DNA of 64,000 nucleotides, taken from contig OY829328.1 in NCBI GenBank assembly GCA_963691655.1, positions 31,205,890-31,269,889 on the forward strand, written 5' to 3'. Below, one piece after another: positions 25,036 through 37,401 of this stretch. Each line of letters opens with the position of its first letter. Within the stretch, counting starts at the first letter, position 1. Below the pieces are notes generated by a model. It was not told where the DNA came from. It made no database searches and saw nothing but the letters and a program-made list of their open reading frames with translations. Origin of the DNA: Toxonevra muliebris (lineage: Eukaryota > Arthropoda > Insecta > Diptera > Pallopteridae). The position numbers were made by a program, and so were the translations under genes.

Positions 25036-25268
25036 GTGACGGATCTTAGATTTAGATTTGGGGGGGAGGAGCTGATTCAGTTTAATTATAAAAGAGAATT
25101 TAACATATGAACATATACCCTCGCGGATACTAGAGAAGGCGTCTTGAAGTTAACCCCCTCCCCTTACCGCTAAAAACCTTTTATATTTTGATGGTTGTTC
25201 GTGAGTTAAAAAAATAGAACGACGAAATTAAAGACCCCACCTCTGAAAATCTTTGGGTACGCCAGTGT
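25036..25268. mobile_element. Small CASTGRCGKAYC-ended element
   Basis: Left end CAGTGACGGATC with a following G-run, and right end (inverted) CACTGGCGTACCCAAAG with a GGGGTC patch. The tips are related but worn, and no clear target duplication was seen. Similar tips occur near 16790, 19400, 26168 and 52145. Confidence 0.45.
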
Positions 25269-25309
25269 ACAGGATATAAGTATGTATTCTAAATATTGAA
25301 AGAAAAGTA

Positions 25310-26168
25310 TTGAGTTTCAAACTTCAGATTCCATCCGTAAACAGTCAAAGTCCCGACCAAAAATCAGTCCAGATTCTAATCCAAAAATCAGACCGAAAAC
25401 AGCCTGAAATCAAACCGAAATTCAGAACAAATTTAAACCAAAATTCAAACCAGAATCACAACTTAATTTACACAAAAGTTGTTTCAAAATTCAAATCAAA
25501 AGTAAATTAAAACAAATTAAAAAAAGTTCTGACAAAAAAACAGACTAAAACAGGCCAATTTCTAGTCCAAAAATCCAACCGAGAGCAGTCCAAAATTAAT
25601 TCCTAATCCAAAATCAGATCAAAGTTCAGATCGAAATTCAAACCAAAATCAAAACCAAATTTCAGCCCGAAGTCTCACCAAAATGTAGACAAAAAATCGG
25701 GCAAAAATTCCAATTAAAAGTAGATTAAAATTAAGACCAAATTTTGACCAAAAATTAGATCAAAATCAGATCAATTTCCAGTCCAAAAATCAAATCTAAA
25801 GCAAAACAAAACTCAAACCAAATTCTAAATCAGTAATCAATCCAAAATCATACCAAACTTTAAACCAAATTAACACCGAAATTCAGAAAAATTTAAGGCC
25901 CGAATTTCAAATAAAAAGTTGGTCCAAATTCAGCCTATAAATCAAATTCAATCAAATGTAGGTCCAAATTAAGATCAAGTTCTTGCTAAAAATCAAAGCA
26001 AATAGAGACCAAAATTTACCAGATATGATATTAAATAAAAAACTGGACATCAAAACCATTATCAAGCCCTTCAACAGTAGAAATTTCAGATTTAATGCCG
26101 TCAGAGTATTTATAATAATCAGTTGCGGATTTTAATTTTTTTGAGCCTTCCTCTGGATCCGCCACTGT
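25310..26168 (-). repeat. Inverted relative of the 12-bp repeat element
   Basis: This tract is made of ACCAAAAATCAGTCCA/TTCAGACCAAAA-type repeats, the reverse complement of the TTTTGGTCTGAA pattern at 19965-22560. On the minus strand it begins with CAGTGGCGGATCCAGAGG (26168 leftward), then about 120 bp including a CTTGATAATGGTTTTGAT block that also matches the unit at 22160, then the repeats. The 66-codon ORF inside it is a repeat artefact rich in N, Q, S and K. Confidence 0.7.
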
Positions 26169-27628
26169 CCTTATACCTTTCTTACAATTTACGAATTTCC
26201 TTTCTATTTCTTAACTTATCATGCAATTCAAAATAATTTATCACTCCGCTGGAAAAAACGGAAAGGATAATCCGTAGTATTTCATTATTTGCAACCATAC
26301 AGCGAAACATGTCTGCTTTTATTTTTAGCCTTTGAACTCATTGTAAAAATTATTTGCCTACAGGTATATCACATTGTAATGGTCAATGTATTGTTTACGA
26401 TCTTGATCTTGCCTAGGTTCAATAATGAAATTAGAGCAACGATGGATCATTAACAAATGAGGTGAACAATACGCAGCAGTGGCACACAACAGGATACTAC
26501 TTCATATCTAAACAGGTAAACATATATGGTACAACACAATTGTATCGCAACGGTGGCGATCGATGAAATACTTACTTGGTGTATACATACATTTGCATTG
26601 TTGTTGCCGGTCTAGCTATCGTTGCAGTAGTGGTTAATAGTGGTTGATCTTTATCGTTGTATGGAATTGTTTGGTATGGAATGCCAGCGCAATGAAATTG
26701 GCAACTCAGAGGGAATGCTGTAGGTGTGCTCTACAATAATGTCATTAGCACAACCTATGATAAAGAAAAAGAAAGAAAGAAAGAGAAAAAAGAAAACGTT
26801 AGAGATAGAGAGAGAGAGAGAGAGAAAACGACAAGAAGAAAGAACTATTTGCTATCAGTTATCAGTAATTGTACTACAATAGCAATGATATAAAAAGGAA
26901 AAAAATGTATGTATTTCATTATAATATTTGAAAAGAATATGCAAATTCTTGATCTTTTTTAGAAAGCTGGCAGCAAGAAATTTTAAAGAAACGATCGAGT
27001 TACTAATTTGTAAAATGTTTAGAGTGGCCTCCGACTTTTATAAATATTCAAGTTTTTTGTACATATATTCCAAAAAAAAAATAGTATAATTTTCCTGCTT
27101 CGCAAAAGTTAACTTTTTCAAAAACAAAAAAATTGAATACAACTTCAACATAAATTAATTTAATTTTATTTTTTAAGCAGGCGCCTTTTTTGTTTTCTTC
27201 GCTCTTTTGAATAATTAAAATCTGAAGGTGTGAACGTAAGCGTCTTCATACTTCATATCTTCTTTATTCCTTTTTTTTTTTGTTGTTGTTATAATTCTTA
27301 ATAAATTTTATATATACCGAAAAACTCAACAACAAAACAGAGTATCCTCTCAAATATGTGGTGTGGTGTGTGTCTTTGTGAAATGCCCTCATCATCAATT
27401 CGTAATGAAAATATTGTATACAAAAGATTCATAAGACATCAAAAAAACTATACCGCCAGTTGGCGCCAATACTAAAAACGATATAAATCATATCATTCAT
27501 TATGATGAGATGAAGTTCCAAAAAGGTGTTTTAAAAAAATTTTAAAGTTATGTTTGGGTATTTTTCGTATTCAAAATGAAACTGAAATGTAAAGGATGAA
27601 GAATTAAGATTATACAAATACATGTGTA
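26169..27628. other. Spacer with purine-rich run, no gene seen
   Basis: Contains a GA-rich microsatellite (26763-26826). On the minus strand there is a strong splice-donor-like GTAAGTAT (intron beginning at 26575) preceded by an ACAACAATG start context. The putative coding part is only about seven codons, so it is noted rather than called. Confidence 0.6.
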
Positions 27629-29017
27629 CAATAGATTAGGCTTATTTTGCTAAAGTATTTCAGATCTTCCTTGCGACAGCAGAATATGAAAATAGGATGC
27701 TAAAAACCAAACAAAATATAAAAAAAATTTTAAATTTGCGAAAACTGGATGCGCTACTCCAAAAAACGTGATTTAAAAGGATGTTTTACAATGGGATTGT
27801 GATCTTATATGGAAAAACATTTATATTGCACATAAAAGAATTTCAGATACCAATTCCTATGTAAAATAGGTCGGTTAAGCGAATGGCGTTTTTTGATATA
27901 ACTGAACCGAAAGCCACGCCTAGCGCCTAAAGTGACCATTTATCACTATTTTTTACGATTTTTCAAATTCACCCGTTATGATTTTGAAGATAGCGGTAAT
28001 TTTTTAAAAATTACAGTACGTAGAATAGTAGATAATTCAATTTAGTTTATTAAAAACATACAAATTTTTCCAATCGAGTTATAAAGCGCGGTTCACGCAA
28101 AATTGGCACGCAGGAAAATTGCTGTATCTTTTTAACCAGAACACTCAGAATAACAAATAATGCATTAAATGATAAGTTTAATATTGTGTTTTAATACTAT
28201 AATATTAAAAGATTTAAATTTGTTTGTTGTGCAAAAAGTTCCGGGTATTCCTTTTAATGGACCCCATCAACCTTTGAACATCCGCTCTGGATACTTTTGC
28301 GGCTATTTGGTTCCATTTTAGTAACATTGAATTCACATTTTTGACAATAACTGCATTTTTCTTCAACTTATATTTTGTAATAGCCCAGTATTTTTCGATC
28401 GGTCGAAGCTGGGGGCAATTGGGTGGATTAATATATTTGGGCACTACATCTGCTTTATTTGTCTGATACCAATCCATGTTTTTCTTATATTAGTGGCAAC
28501 TAGCTAAATCAGGCAAAAACTTCACTGGCGAATGGTGGTGACGAACAAATGGCAATAGTCGTTTCGAAAGGCACTCTTTGATGTAAATATCAGACGTCAT
28601 AGAAGAGGATGTCACAAATGCCCTGGATTTGAGACCACAGCTGCAAATAGCCAGCAAATATATCTCGATTGGAAAAATTTTTTTGTTTTTAATAAATTAA
28701 ATTGAATTACCTACAATTCTACGTACTTTAATTTTTAAAAAATTACCGCTATATCTTCAAAATCCTAACGGGTGAATTTGAAAAATCGTAAAAAAGAGTG
28801 CCAAATGGTCACTTTAGGCGCTAGGCGTGGCTTTCGGTTCAGTTATATCAAAAAACCTTTTAAATCACGCTTTTCGGAGTAGCGCATTCAGTTTTCGCAA
28901 ATTTAAATTTTTTTTTAATTTTTTTTGGTTTTTCGCACCCTATTTTCATATTCTGCTGTCGCAAGGAAGATCTGAAATACTTTAGCAAAATGTATGAAGC
29001 AAATAAGCCATCTAGTG
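27629..29017 (-). mobile_element. Tc1-like element with ~350-450 bp TIRs
   Basis: Inverted arms 27629-28078 and 28665-29017 share long blocks (TTTCAGATCTTCCTTGCGAC, GGCGCTAGGCGTGGCTTTCG, TTGAAAAATCGT and others). TA dinucleotides flank the tips (27627-27628 and 29018-29019), with a CACTAGAT-like start. Long TIRs are known in the IR/DR group of Tc1-like elements. The left arm carries about 100 extra bases. The core holds only the C-terminal part of a transposase on the minus strand, so the copy is internally deleted. Confidence 0.85.
28214..28640 (-). pseudogene. Tc1-like transposase C-terminal fragment
   Basis: On the minus strand, reading starts within CGLKSRAFVTSSSMT and passes IYIKECLSKRLLPF to PDLASCH, where the second catalytic Asp lies. 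An in-frame TAA follows, then WYQTNKADVVPKYINPPNCP, RPIEKYW with the catalytic Glu, and VQRLMGSIKRNTRNF at the end. Counting the stop as one residue, 37 residues separate Asp and Glu, as in DD37E-type Tc1/mariner relatives rather than the usual DD34E. The N-terminal DNA-binding half and the first Asp are missing. The stop sits where related proteins have Tyr. Clearly inactive. Confidence 0.88.
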
Positions 29018-30659
29018 TACAATGAATGTATGCCAAAGAATTGTGTATAGTATTGTATTAAAATATAATCTATGGAAGGCACCAAATGTAAGTGAAATTC
29101 TTTTTAAAAATACGAAGAAAGTAAAGCGAACTAAAATTTAATAATTCGAAAAATCATACGCAATAACAAAAGCGATGCTATTCGCTTTCTTTACCCGGCC
29201 TTTACAACATTTAGCAAACAATTTTAAGTTACTCAGTAAATATTTTTTACTTTTTCTCACATGAAAGTGCCTAAATTAAAAAACTTAACTCCTTTATTAT
29301 TCAATATTACAAATATCAACAACCAAGTCAGATACAAAACCAAAAAAAAAAACAAAAACTTTCAAAACTTGCTTTCCCCATTAACAGCTTTTTTCTTAAA
29401 CTTATGCATGCGTAGGTTTACGGTTTTACCGATTAAAACCCTCATATGTCAACTTAACCCATTCATCATTACAATGTGTCCATTCAGCATCTATGAAATC
29501 ATATGAAATCACTTGAGCAAGAAGAGATGGGCACGCATCTTTATTAAAAATGCTGATGAGCCCCAATCTCAGTGTCAATTGTAAATATATATATGCATAC
29601 ATAAACCAAAATAGAAGTCTCTGAAGATTGTAATCCATTTATGAATGTACATACGTATCCGTATAAATTTATTATAAAAGGTTTATAAAACATTTTTAGA
29701 CGAGCTTCAAGAACTGGACACTTCACTGGACACACTGGACAGACACAAGTTGCGACTTGATGACTTAATTTTCATTTCATAAAACAATAATAAAACAAAA
29801 AAAAAAAACAAAACAAAATGTTGCTCTTGTATGTAGAATAGTATTTAAAAGAACATCAATAGCAAGAAAAAAAAAATAAAATAAAAACAATAATGAAACT
29901 CAACATATGCTGTATTGTGGTTTTGGTGTATTGGTGAATGGTGTACAGGTGCCATCATCCATAGTAAGCCGTCGACGAGCACTTATGAATGTTAGTTGTA
30001 CAAGCAACACGCTACACTCAAGTAAAAATGAAATAGAAGTAAGAAAAATACAGAAATGTATAAGTAAAAATATATACTTAGTAAAATATTCACTGAAAGA
30101 AAAGGGCAAATGGAAAATCTAATGTAAAAAGTTGTTTTTTTTGAAGCAGAATTTTTCTATCACGCCATGATTTCGAGAAATCTTAACCCAAATTTGTGAC
30201 AAAGGTCGGTTTTGGCTATTTTCCACCACCTATGAAATCTAGAAACAACTTTTTTTTTTATTTATTTCCCTAGAAAATTATTTTTACCTTCTCTTTTTTT
30301 TAGTAGTCAATCAAAATACAGAAGATAATGTAAACTACAGTCTTTTCAACAAGAGCGTGTTCGGGTTAACAAGTTTAAGTATCAAGTTGGGCTTTATTTT
30401 GAACATTTAACATTTCATTGTAAATGGCGCTGTATAGCCTTTTAAACAATCGCAATAACAATTTCGTTGTATAAGCAATTTTTCAAATCGAGCTCCATCT
30501 ATCCAAAACGTCTTTAAGCTACCATTATTTGCTCACATCCAAAGAAATCCAAAATGTCCTAGGGAGATGCTACAAATACCTTTAGAAGTTGAAGGCATTC
30601 GTAAAGAAATGAAATCAGCTTTTTTTATGAGACCAAAATGTTTCCGACTTACGAAATCA
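29018..30659. other. AT-rich spacer, no gene seen
   Basis: No gene recognised. A segment at about 30126-30260 (GAAATCTTAACCCAAATTT..GTCGGTTTTGGC..TTTTCCA) resembles sequence at about 55900-55965, suggesting two copies of an unnamed repeat. The ORFs at 29900-30122 on both strands are short and unrecognised. Confidence 0.6.
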
Positions 30660-31470
30660 TTGTGCTTCTAGAGCAACATCAAAGCAGTAGGATTTGGTGA
30701 GAGGCATGAGTTTTTCAAGCCAATTTTACCATTAGACTGCAAGCAGCCCAACAGAAACTGGCGCTGAAGGTCATTAATATATGCCTTAGTACAATCCAAA
30801 GTCGTTTAAATGAATTACAAATTGAAATCTTAGCTACCATAACCAAACCCTTTCTGACGGCAAAACAAATAAAAAAATGGCAGCAGTGAGCTGTCGAACA
30901 AATGGATAATGATGATATTGATGTGGCCTTTACAGACGAATCTTCTTTTTTGGGCGGCAGGTGCCATAAAACGTGCCTTGTCCATAAAGGGCGGTAAGAT
31001 GGTTCTGAGATTAGTTATGCATCAAGGAAAAGCTCATGCTTTTCAAATCAGAGTTTCGACAGGATAATCATGTTTACGAGAAATTTGGATATTCAGTGCA
31101 TGATCCATTTATACCAGCATAGATTCTTATCTGCTGCCAATAATCCGTTTGGGAAAGGAAATCGAAATTGAGTACTTTAAGAGGGCAGGACCCTAAACAT
31201 CAAAGTCGCTTGCGCAGTAAGTGAAAAGAAGAAAAAAGGACAAGAATTTTGGCCTACGCCTCTCAATCTCCAGATGCCTTCCACATTGAAAATTTTTGAG
31301 TAATTATTAAGCTTAAGATGAGCAGAAAAAATGCTAAGAGCATTACCCAATTGAAATGACAGCTTAAGTCAAAATGGAGGCGTTTGCCGCAATCATACGT
31401 CGAAAAGCTATGGATAATATGGCCTCGCGTTATCACGAAATTGCTCAAAATTGTGGTAACTGGACACTAC
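30660..31470 (+). pseudogene. Decayed Tc1-like transposase
   Basis: A different Tc1-family transposase from the one at 28214-28640. Recognisable pieces in order: TIQSRLNELQI and KPFLTAKQIKKW (DNA-binding to linker region), VAFTDESSF (first catalytic Asp codon at 30935), QDPKH (second Asp at 31189), YASQSPDAFHIENF (Glu codon at 31288), VIIKLKMSRKNAKSITQLK, WRRLPQSYVEKL and, after a shift, the HEIAQNCGNW end. The first Asp is in another frame from the other two. Stops and frameshifts are frequent; only 32 residues separate the second Asp and Glu, suggesting a small deletion from DD34E. No terminal repeats were identified. Confidence 0.85.
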
Positions 31471-31581
31471 ATTGTGGGACTTTTTTTTGATTGGAACAAT
31501 TTTTGAAGGACTTGCTGCCGAAAAGCAACCGTTTCCGAATCAAACAGCGACAAGATCATCGTAATTTAAAATAACAAAATT

Positions 31582-31718
31582 GCTGACGCAAAGATTTCGT
31601 GAGAGGTCTTTTGAAGCATTTCGAAAAGAAGAAGATGAATATTGTAGAGCAGGGCAATGGAAAAAAGCGAACGAAGTGCTGACGCAAAGATCTCATTAGA
31701 GGTCTTTCGAAGCACTCC
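31582..31718 (+). repeat. ~96-bp tandem duplication, partial
   Basis: GCTGACGCAAAGATTTCGTG..AGGTCTTTTGAAGCA (31582-31623) recurs as GCTGACGCAAAGATCTCATT..AGGTCTTTCGAAGCA (31678-31718), 96 bases later. It follows the Tc1-like remnant and may be part of its 3' region. Confidence 0.7.
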
Positions 31719-31724
31719 ATAAGG

Positions 31725-32734
31725 AGCGTAAAACGGAGTGTCCAATGACATACAATGTTAAAAACGTAATGGTGTGTCATACGGAGAGGAAGCGCCTACA
31801 GCTGACTTGTCCGCACTCCGAAACGCCTTTTGTAAGTGGGCACCCTTTATTATAATATAACAAAAACTCGTTATTAAAAAGTTTGATGTTAGGGCTTTAG
31901 CTAATAAAAAATACTTTAAGAAACAGTTTAAATATGATTCAAATTATTTTATACGAGTTTGTTGCTTGTGGTTATTCCCATTCTTGAGCTTAGTACTAAT
32001 GAACAAGATATCAGAACAAAGCTATTACAAGCTATTTATTAATATGAAAGAAAATATATTTGATATAATAATGCGGAATGTAAAAATTTTGGGTTCTGGC
32101 CAGTTTTACCTTTACTTACATAGTACCATTGAGGTCATTATTCATTTAGCCATTAATTTTTTTTTTAAATCTTTTTTCATTTATTTTCAGAATGTTTTCT
32201 TTTTTATCATTTTAAGGCTATATCAATGATTGGGGCCTTATTTCAATAAGAAAATATGCTCCAATTTTTGGGTAATTTATTATTTGTAGTTTGGGCAACT
32301 TTTCATTAAGGCCAAATTTCACGGATCCAAAATTTATATATTTCATGATATTTCTTGTCTAGAAGTACTTACCTGATATTGTACTGTAGTTTGATTCAAA
32401 ATTTCAAAATATTTCAGCATTGTTGATTCATTTTCAAGTAAGTATGTATATAAAATATTCAACGAAATGAAGATTTTAACCTTAAAAAGGCACTACTTGA
32501 TAAAAGCACCGCAAAGAAATTTGCCTTAACTACATTTAGTATAAAAAAATATATATATTAAAATTATAGTTGCATTAATACACCCTTTTATTAAGCATTC
32601 ATATTCGAATGAAAGTTTTACTATTTATAAATTCTTATAACAAGAAAATGCACAAATATTCGCAAAACTAAACTAAAATGCAAAAATAAATACACATTAA
32701 AGGTTTGTTTGATTTTAAAAATAGCGGAAAATAA
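31725..32734. other. AT-rich spacer, no gene seen
   Basis: Nothing recognisable. The 87-codon ORF at 31966-32229 is rich in F, I and Y, as expected by chance in such AT-rich DNA. Confidence 0.6.
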
Positions 32735-32777
32735 CGCCATCTGTATGTCAGATTTCGCATTTGACATACAGATGGCG
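32735..32777. other. Perfect 16-bp stem, 11-base loop hairpin
   Basis: CGCCATCTGTATGTCA (32735-32750) and TGACATACAGATGGCG (32762-32777) are exact reverse complements around the loop GATTTCGCATT. It could be a minimal relic of a palindromic MITE or a structured transcript element. It lies about 75 bp from the palindromic element at 32852. Confidence 0.8.
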
Positions 32778-32851
32778 CACTCTCCCATATAAAGTACATC
32801 TTTCCTTCTGCTACTATTTCTCATTCATACTCGCAGCGAGATATTATTTAT

Positions 32852-33016
32852 GTGGCTGTTCACACCGGCACAACCATGAACGCCTGTCTGAAAAAGAAAG
32901 GTAAAAAAAAAATAGGTAGTAAGAAAAAACAGGTGAGTCTCTATCTCTTTCTTACTACTTATTTTTCCTACCTCTCTCTTTTAAACAGGCGTTCATGCTT
33001 GCTTGTGAACAGCCAC
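32852..33016. mobile_element. Palindromic MITE (GTGGCTGTTCACA ends)
   Basis: The whole 165 bp folds back: GTGGCTGTTCACA against TGTGAACAGCCAC at the ends, ATGAACGCCTGT against ACAGGCGTTCAT inside, and TAGTAAGAAA-type against TTTCTTACTA-type further in. Flanks are AT-rich, so a target duplication cannot be read safely. The ORF starting at its left edge is an artefact of the palindrome. Confidence 0.8.
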
Positions 33017-33570
33017 TATAATTTTATTAGAACAGAAAGCCATGAGCAAATAATTCTTCCATACTAGGTTTTAGTACTGTACTTCAAATTATTTTTGGGA
33101 TATTCCATAATGAATATTCAGGTAATGAATATTCAGGTAATATGGGAGGTGCCACACCCCCTTTTCTAATTCCATCCACATTTTTCCTGCGATATAACAT
33201 TGTCAATCGACGTCCTTGTATGAAATTTAAGTACTGTACCGTGAATTGTTCCAGATATATACCCAAAAATGCATGTAGTTTATATGGGAAGTGTCACAGC
33301 CGCTTTTAATTTTTAACTCAGACTATGCCTAACTTTTGATCAGAGACATAAAGCATCATTGTATAAAATTTGTGTGTCAAGTTGTGCTGTGGTTTTTGTG
33401 TTATTTCGAGACAGACACACATATTTTCATTTTCATATATATAGAGAATAGATAGAGAAGTGAAGAGATTGGTTTGAATTTTTCTGTTTAACAATGTTGC
33501 TATTAACTCAGTCAATAAAAGTGTTGCCTTTCTAAGTTTAAAATATGCAAATCATATCCGTGCTAAGAAC

Positions 33571-33751
33571 TAGAGATGGGTGCGTGAGTACTTTTTGACT
33601 CACGTTCACGGCTTTGAAAATACTACTCACTCAAAAAAAACTCACACATGCGCACGCACGTTGAAAATTTTCCAAAAAATTTCACGCTTGTTCACGTAGG
33701 AATTATGGAAATTAAAGCACGCTCACGCATGTGGGCATGCGCCCATCTCTA
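33571..33751. mobile_element. hAT-type MITE (TAGAGATGGGYGC ends)
   Basis: Left tip TAGAGATGGGTGCGTGAG and inverted right tip TAGAGATGGGCGCATGCC, with an 8-bp near-perfect target duplication CTAAGAAC (33563-33570) and CTAGGAAC (33752-33759). The 181-bp interior is rich in CTCACGC/GTGAGT motifs. The tip form and duplication length fit hAT. It has no coding capacity. Confidence 0.85.
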
Positions 33752-33759
33752 CTAGGAAC

Positions 33760-36700
33760 TGATCTTTACTCATTCTACTTAAGCTGATTTTATTTTACTA
33801 ATTAAGTATTTCCTTCTTTGAATTTTGCTACCATTTAACTAGTTTAACTAATATTTATTCTTCAGGTGTAAATGTATGTAAAATCTCTAATGAAAATGTT
33901 AACTTGTTTGCTTATATTAAAAACTAATCGTAACTTTATTTTGATTTTGAAGAATCATCGAAATGCATGACGCAGCAAATATTTAGCTCAAAGGTTCTAC
34001 TTTTATTTCTATGATAGACACATTCTGCATTACCTATGTACATATTGTGTCTTTGAATCGTAGTAATGCAAAGTAAATATCGTAATTTTGTGGGAACTAT
34101 GCATATTTATATAACAAGGAAGTTTCTCTAGATAATGCATGCAAGCATTATTAAACCCTCCGTTCTCGTTGTAGTTGTAGTAGCGCAGAAAAATTACTTC
34201 ATTTTCAAGATATGATAAATCTAAATTTTATTAGCATTTAAAATTCTTCCACTTGTTATATCATAATATGCGTGACCTCTGAATAAGTTGTTTAGATATT
34301 TCTTTGATCCAATTAAAAATGCATTTATCAAAAGTCAGTGAGGTTTTTTTTTTTTGCTTCCGAAATGATTTTAACTTGTGACGTGATGTTGTTTGAAAAT
34401 AATTGATCTTTGTGAAGGTCGGTATACTGTAATTTGTAAATCAAAACTAAATAATAAAATCGAAAAGTGCAAATGTAAATAAAGATTTATCTCAGAGTTT
34501 TAGTTTTACTTAAACGTAGTATACCTACTGTAGAATCTGTTGCTAACAATTTATTGTACCCTGCAATCAAAGGGCAAGATTCTACTAAAAATAAACATCT
34601 AACTGATGGTTTGGTGCCTGGAGTATCGTTATGTTAAGATGAAAAGTGCAATGTTTTTAAGCAGTTAGTTCATTATCCCGAAGAAAATTAAGAAATTTAA
34701 AATCATGGAGTATTACCTGCATTACCTCCACAATGACATGTTCAATAGCTGAAAAGCACCGAAGCTATAACTTGCTAATATAATAAGGAGTGATAAGGCC
34801 AAATGACAGGAGCTCTATCTACTCGAGAAGTCCCTAACTGGGACCGGACAGAATAAAGTAAAAATACAAATTATATAAGCAGCTATGAAAACTTAGTATT
34901 TTCGATTGGAATGATAAAGCCTAAAACTTCAAACAAGCAATCACAACATTATTCATATCATGCAAGATCTGACGTGTTTCAGAAATCCCCCAGAAAAGAG
35001 CAACTGCTGCTGCTGCCACCCAAAATTTAGCCTCGAAGAAAATTCAACTCAACAAATCATGAAAACAGAGACACAGAAGCAAAAATGTATTTATGATTAA
35101 AAAAAATTACCATAACTTCAACTAAAAAAAAAGACAAAAACCAAATGTTCAATTGAACGCTGCTATGGACTCAATGGCACCAGATCATAATAACAGCAAC
35201 AACATCTAGAAAGAAAACACGACAAAATGTTAACGTTTCCATTTTGTGGCTATCACCTTGAAACATTCGTGTTGAGATATTCATGACTGCTGTTTTGCTT
35301 TGGCTGCTGTTACTTCGAATGTTGCTGCTGCTCCAGCTCCTTCATCTCCATCCATAATACATTAGTTCTCCATACATCATCAACAGCAACAGAGAGTTCC
35401 AACCAAAGAAGAAGAAGAGGAACAGCAGCATCATTAGCCACAAAATGAACCAAAGACATCATTGCGACTTTCAAAGGTGAATAGAGTGGAGCGTTGTTAG
35501 TTTACCACTGCGCATATGTAAGTATGTATGCATTTGTTCGCATTCTAACCGGAGGCGATACTACTCTTCATCCAGCGGTTTACACCCCGTTTTTGGTAGT
35601 TGCCTTTTTTTCTTCTTCTTCTTTCACTATTACTACTACTACTACTACTTCGGTTTCTTCATTGTTTCATTCCAAATGTTTGTATGTATGAAAATGCAGT
35701 AAACGAATAAGATTCAACCTCGCTGCAAGGCAGAAACTCGTAAGCATTTTTGAAGACCTCCAGTGCAGCACGCGATTTATTTCAACTGAAATGGCTGCAG
35801 AGACACACAACAACAACAACAGCAGCAGCAACAACTTCAGATATATAACCATAGCACCAACAACAAAAAGAAACAATTTATAGCGTACAAATGAAACAAC
35901 AACAACAACATGAATAATAATAAAAAAAAAACAATTCAGCATTTCAATATAAATAAATATGAAATGTTAAATGCAGAAATGCAAAGTGGCCAAGATCAGC
36001 TTCCATGCATTCACAGATCGTAACAACAATAAAAAAACTCAATAGGGTGCAGGCAGACACGAACTTTTGAAGCGTTTTTGACTTGTTGGCTTAAATGTGT
36101 GTATGTGTGTGTGCGTGTGGATGGAATACCACTTCCCCGCTTTAGGGTGTATAATTTTTTTAGTTTTTTTAGGTTCTGTTTTTGCGTATATTTTTTTTAT
36201 TAATGATTTCGCTTGAATTTGTCGGTTTCTGTATTTTTTTTTTTTTTTTTTTTGGCTTATCAGTCAATTTGAGGTGTTGTTTTCAGTACTTACAACTACA
36301 AGATTGATGATTTACTTAAAAGTTAAACTTTGTATTTGTAATTGATGGAAACAATCAAAGGATAGTACTATTTCGAGTCAAAAGTTGTAAGAAAAGGCTA
36401 CCAAAATATTTAATACCGAGTCATTTCTTTCTCTGAACATATACGTACCCTTCGCCAAAATCTATTATGTTATCATTCCACTTTATAATCAGTTCATGGA
36501 ATAAAATTTCCCTGAAAGGAAATGTTTTATAGACCATTTTTGTAAAACAAACTTATTGTCCAGCACGTCTCAGTTTTTTTTTTTTTACAGTGGGTAAAAT
36601 TTTTTTTTATTTTGGTCGAAGGTGAAAACCTGAAAAGTCCTTTCAAAAGAGACATTTAAGGATGAAAATATTCCACAAAAATATTTACCAGAAAAGTTCA

Positions 36701-36788
36701 TTAGGGGTCACCAAAGACATAAAAGTTAGGGTGGCTATTCTGTTGCAAAAATACTGTTGGACTGTGTATTCAAACCAGATAAAGATGT
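33760..36788. other. AT-rich spacer with CAG/CAA patches, no gene seen
   Basis: No gene recognised. CAA/CAG-rich stretches at about 35190-35460 and 35800-35850, a CTACTACTA run near 35630-35650, T-runs near 36230-36255, and GT-rich sequence near 36095-36120. These are typical of fly introns or UTRs, but no splice-supported exon is visible. Confidence 0.6.
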
Positions 36789-36791
36789 AGT

Positions 36792-37398
36792 CTGGTGTTC
36801 GACTTTAAAAAATCTTTTTTTTTTTTATTATTTATTTCGAAATTACAATATATAAAGAGACCAAAAATCAAAATATTAACGCAGTTTTAGCACATAGTCG
36901 TAAGCGCCTGTTGGTTAAACTGTATGTGTTGTTAAAACTTCAAAACCGTTTTTCTCGAAACAACTTTTTTTTGGATCAGTCCGGGCGTTTGAAGAAATTT
37001 TATAGAACCGATTAAGCTGAAATTTTAAAACGCTATTCTGCATACTAATGGCTCTCGCAGGTAGTAGAATTGTTTATTTATTTCCTATTTTTTATCGCGA
37101 TTTTAAACAATTTTTGTTATTTTTCAATAAAAATGTTTAAATCTATTTAAATTTCTTGTCTCAGATGACTTCAAGTGCCGTAAGTACCCGGGCCTGCCAA
37201 ACACCCTTTTTTTAAGTGTCCACTTTGGACGTAAATAACACTAAAAATATATCGTAAAATAAACTCCAATAAATTTTTTTTTGTACAGTTAATGATGTCA
37301 ACAATAACAAATAAAAAATTGAAACTATTGTATTTTATTTTGTTATAAATAATAAAAAATTTCCGAAAAACCCCTTAAAAATTATGCCGGAACACCAG
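36792..37398. mobile_element. Element with CTGGTGTTC ends, 3-bp duplication
   Basis: Left end CTGGTGTTCGACTTTAAAAA and inverted right end CTGGTGTTCCGGCATAATTT share a 9-bp exact tip. AGT at 36789-36791 is repeated at 37399-37401. A 3-bp duplication would suit a PIF/Harbinger or CACTA-like mechanism, but the sequence does not decide this. No ORF of note. Confidence 0.55.
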
Positions 37399-37401
37399 AG
37401 T

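Noticed and set aside
26575..26640. Minus-strand first exon before GTAAGTAT
   Set aside because: Only about seven codons would be coding, and there is no partner exon.
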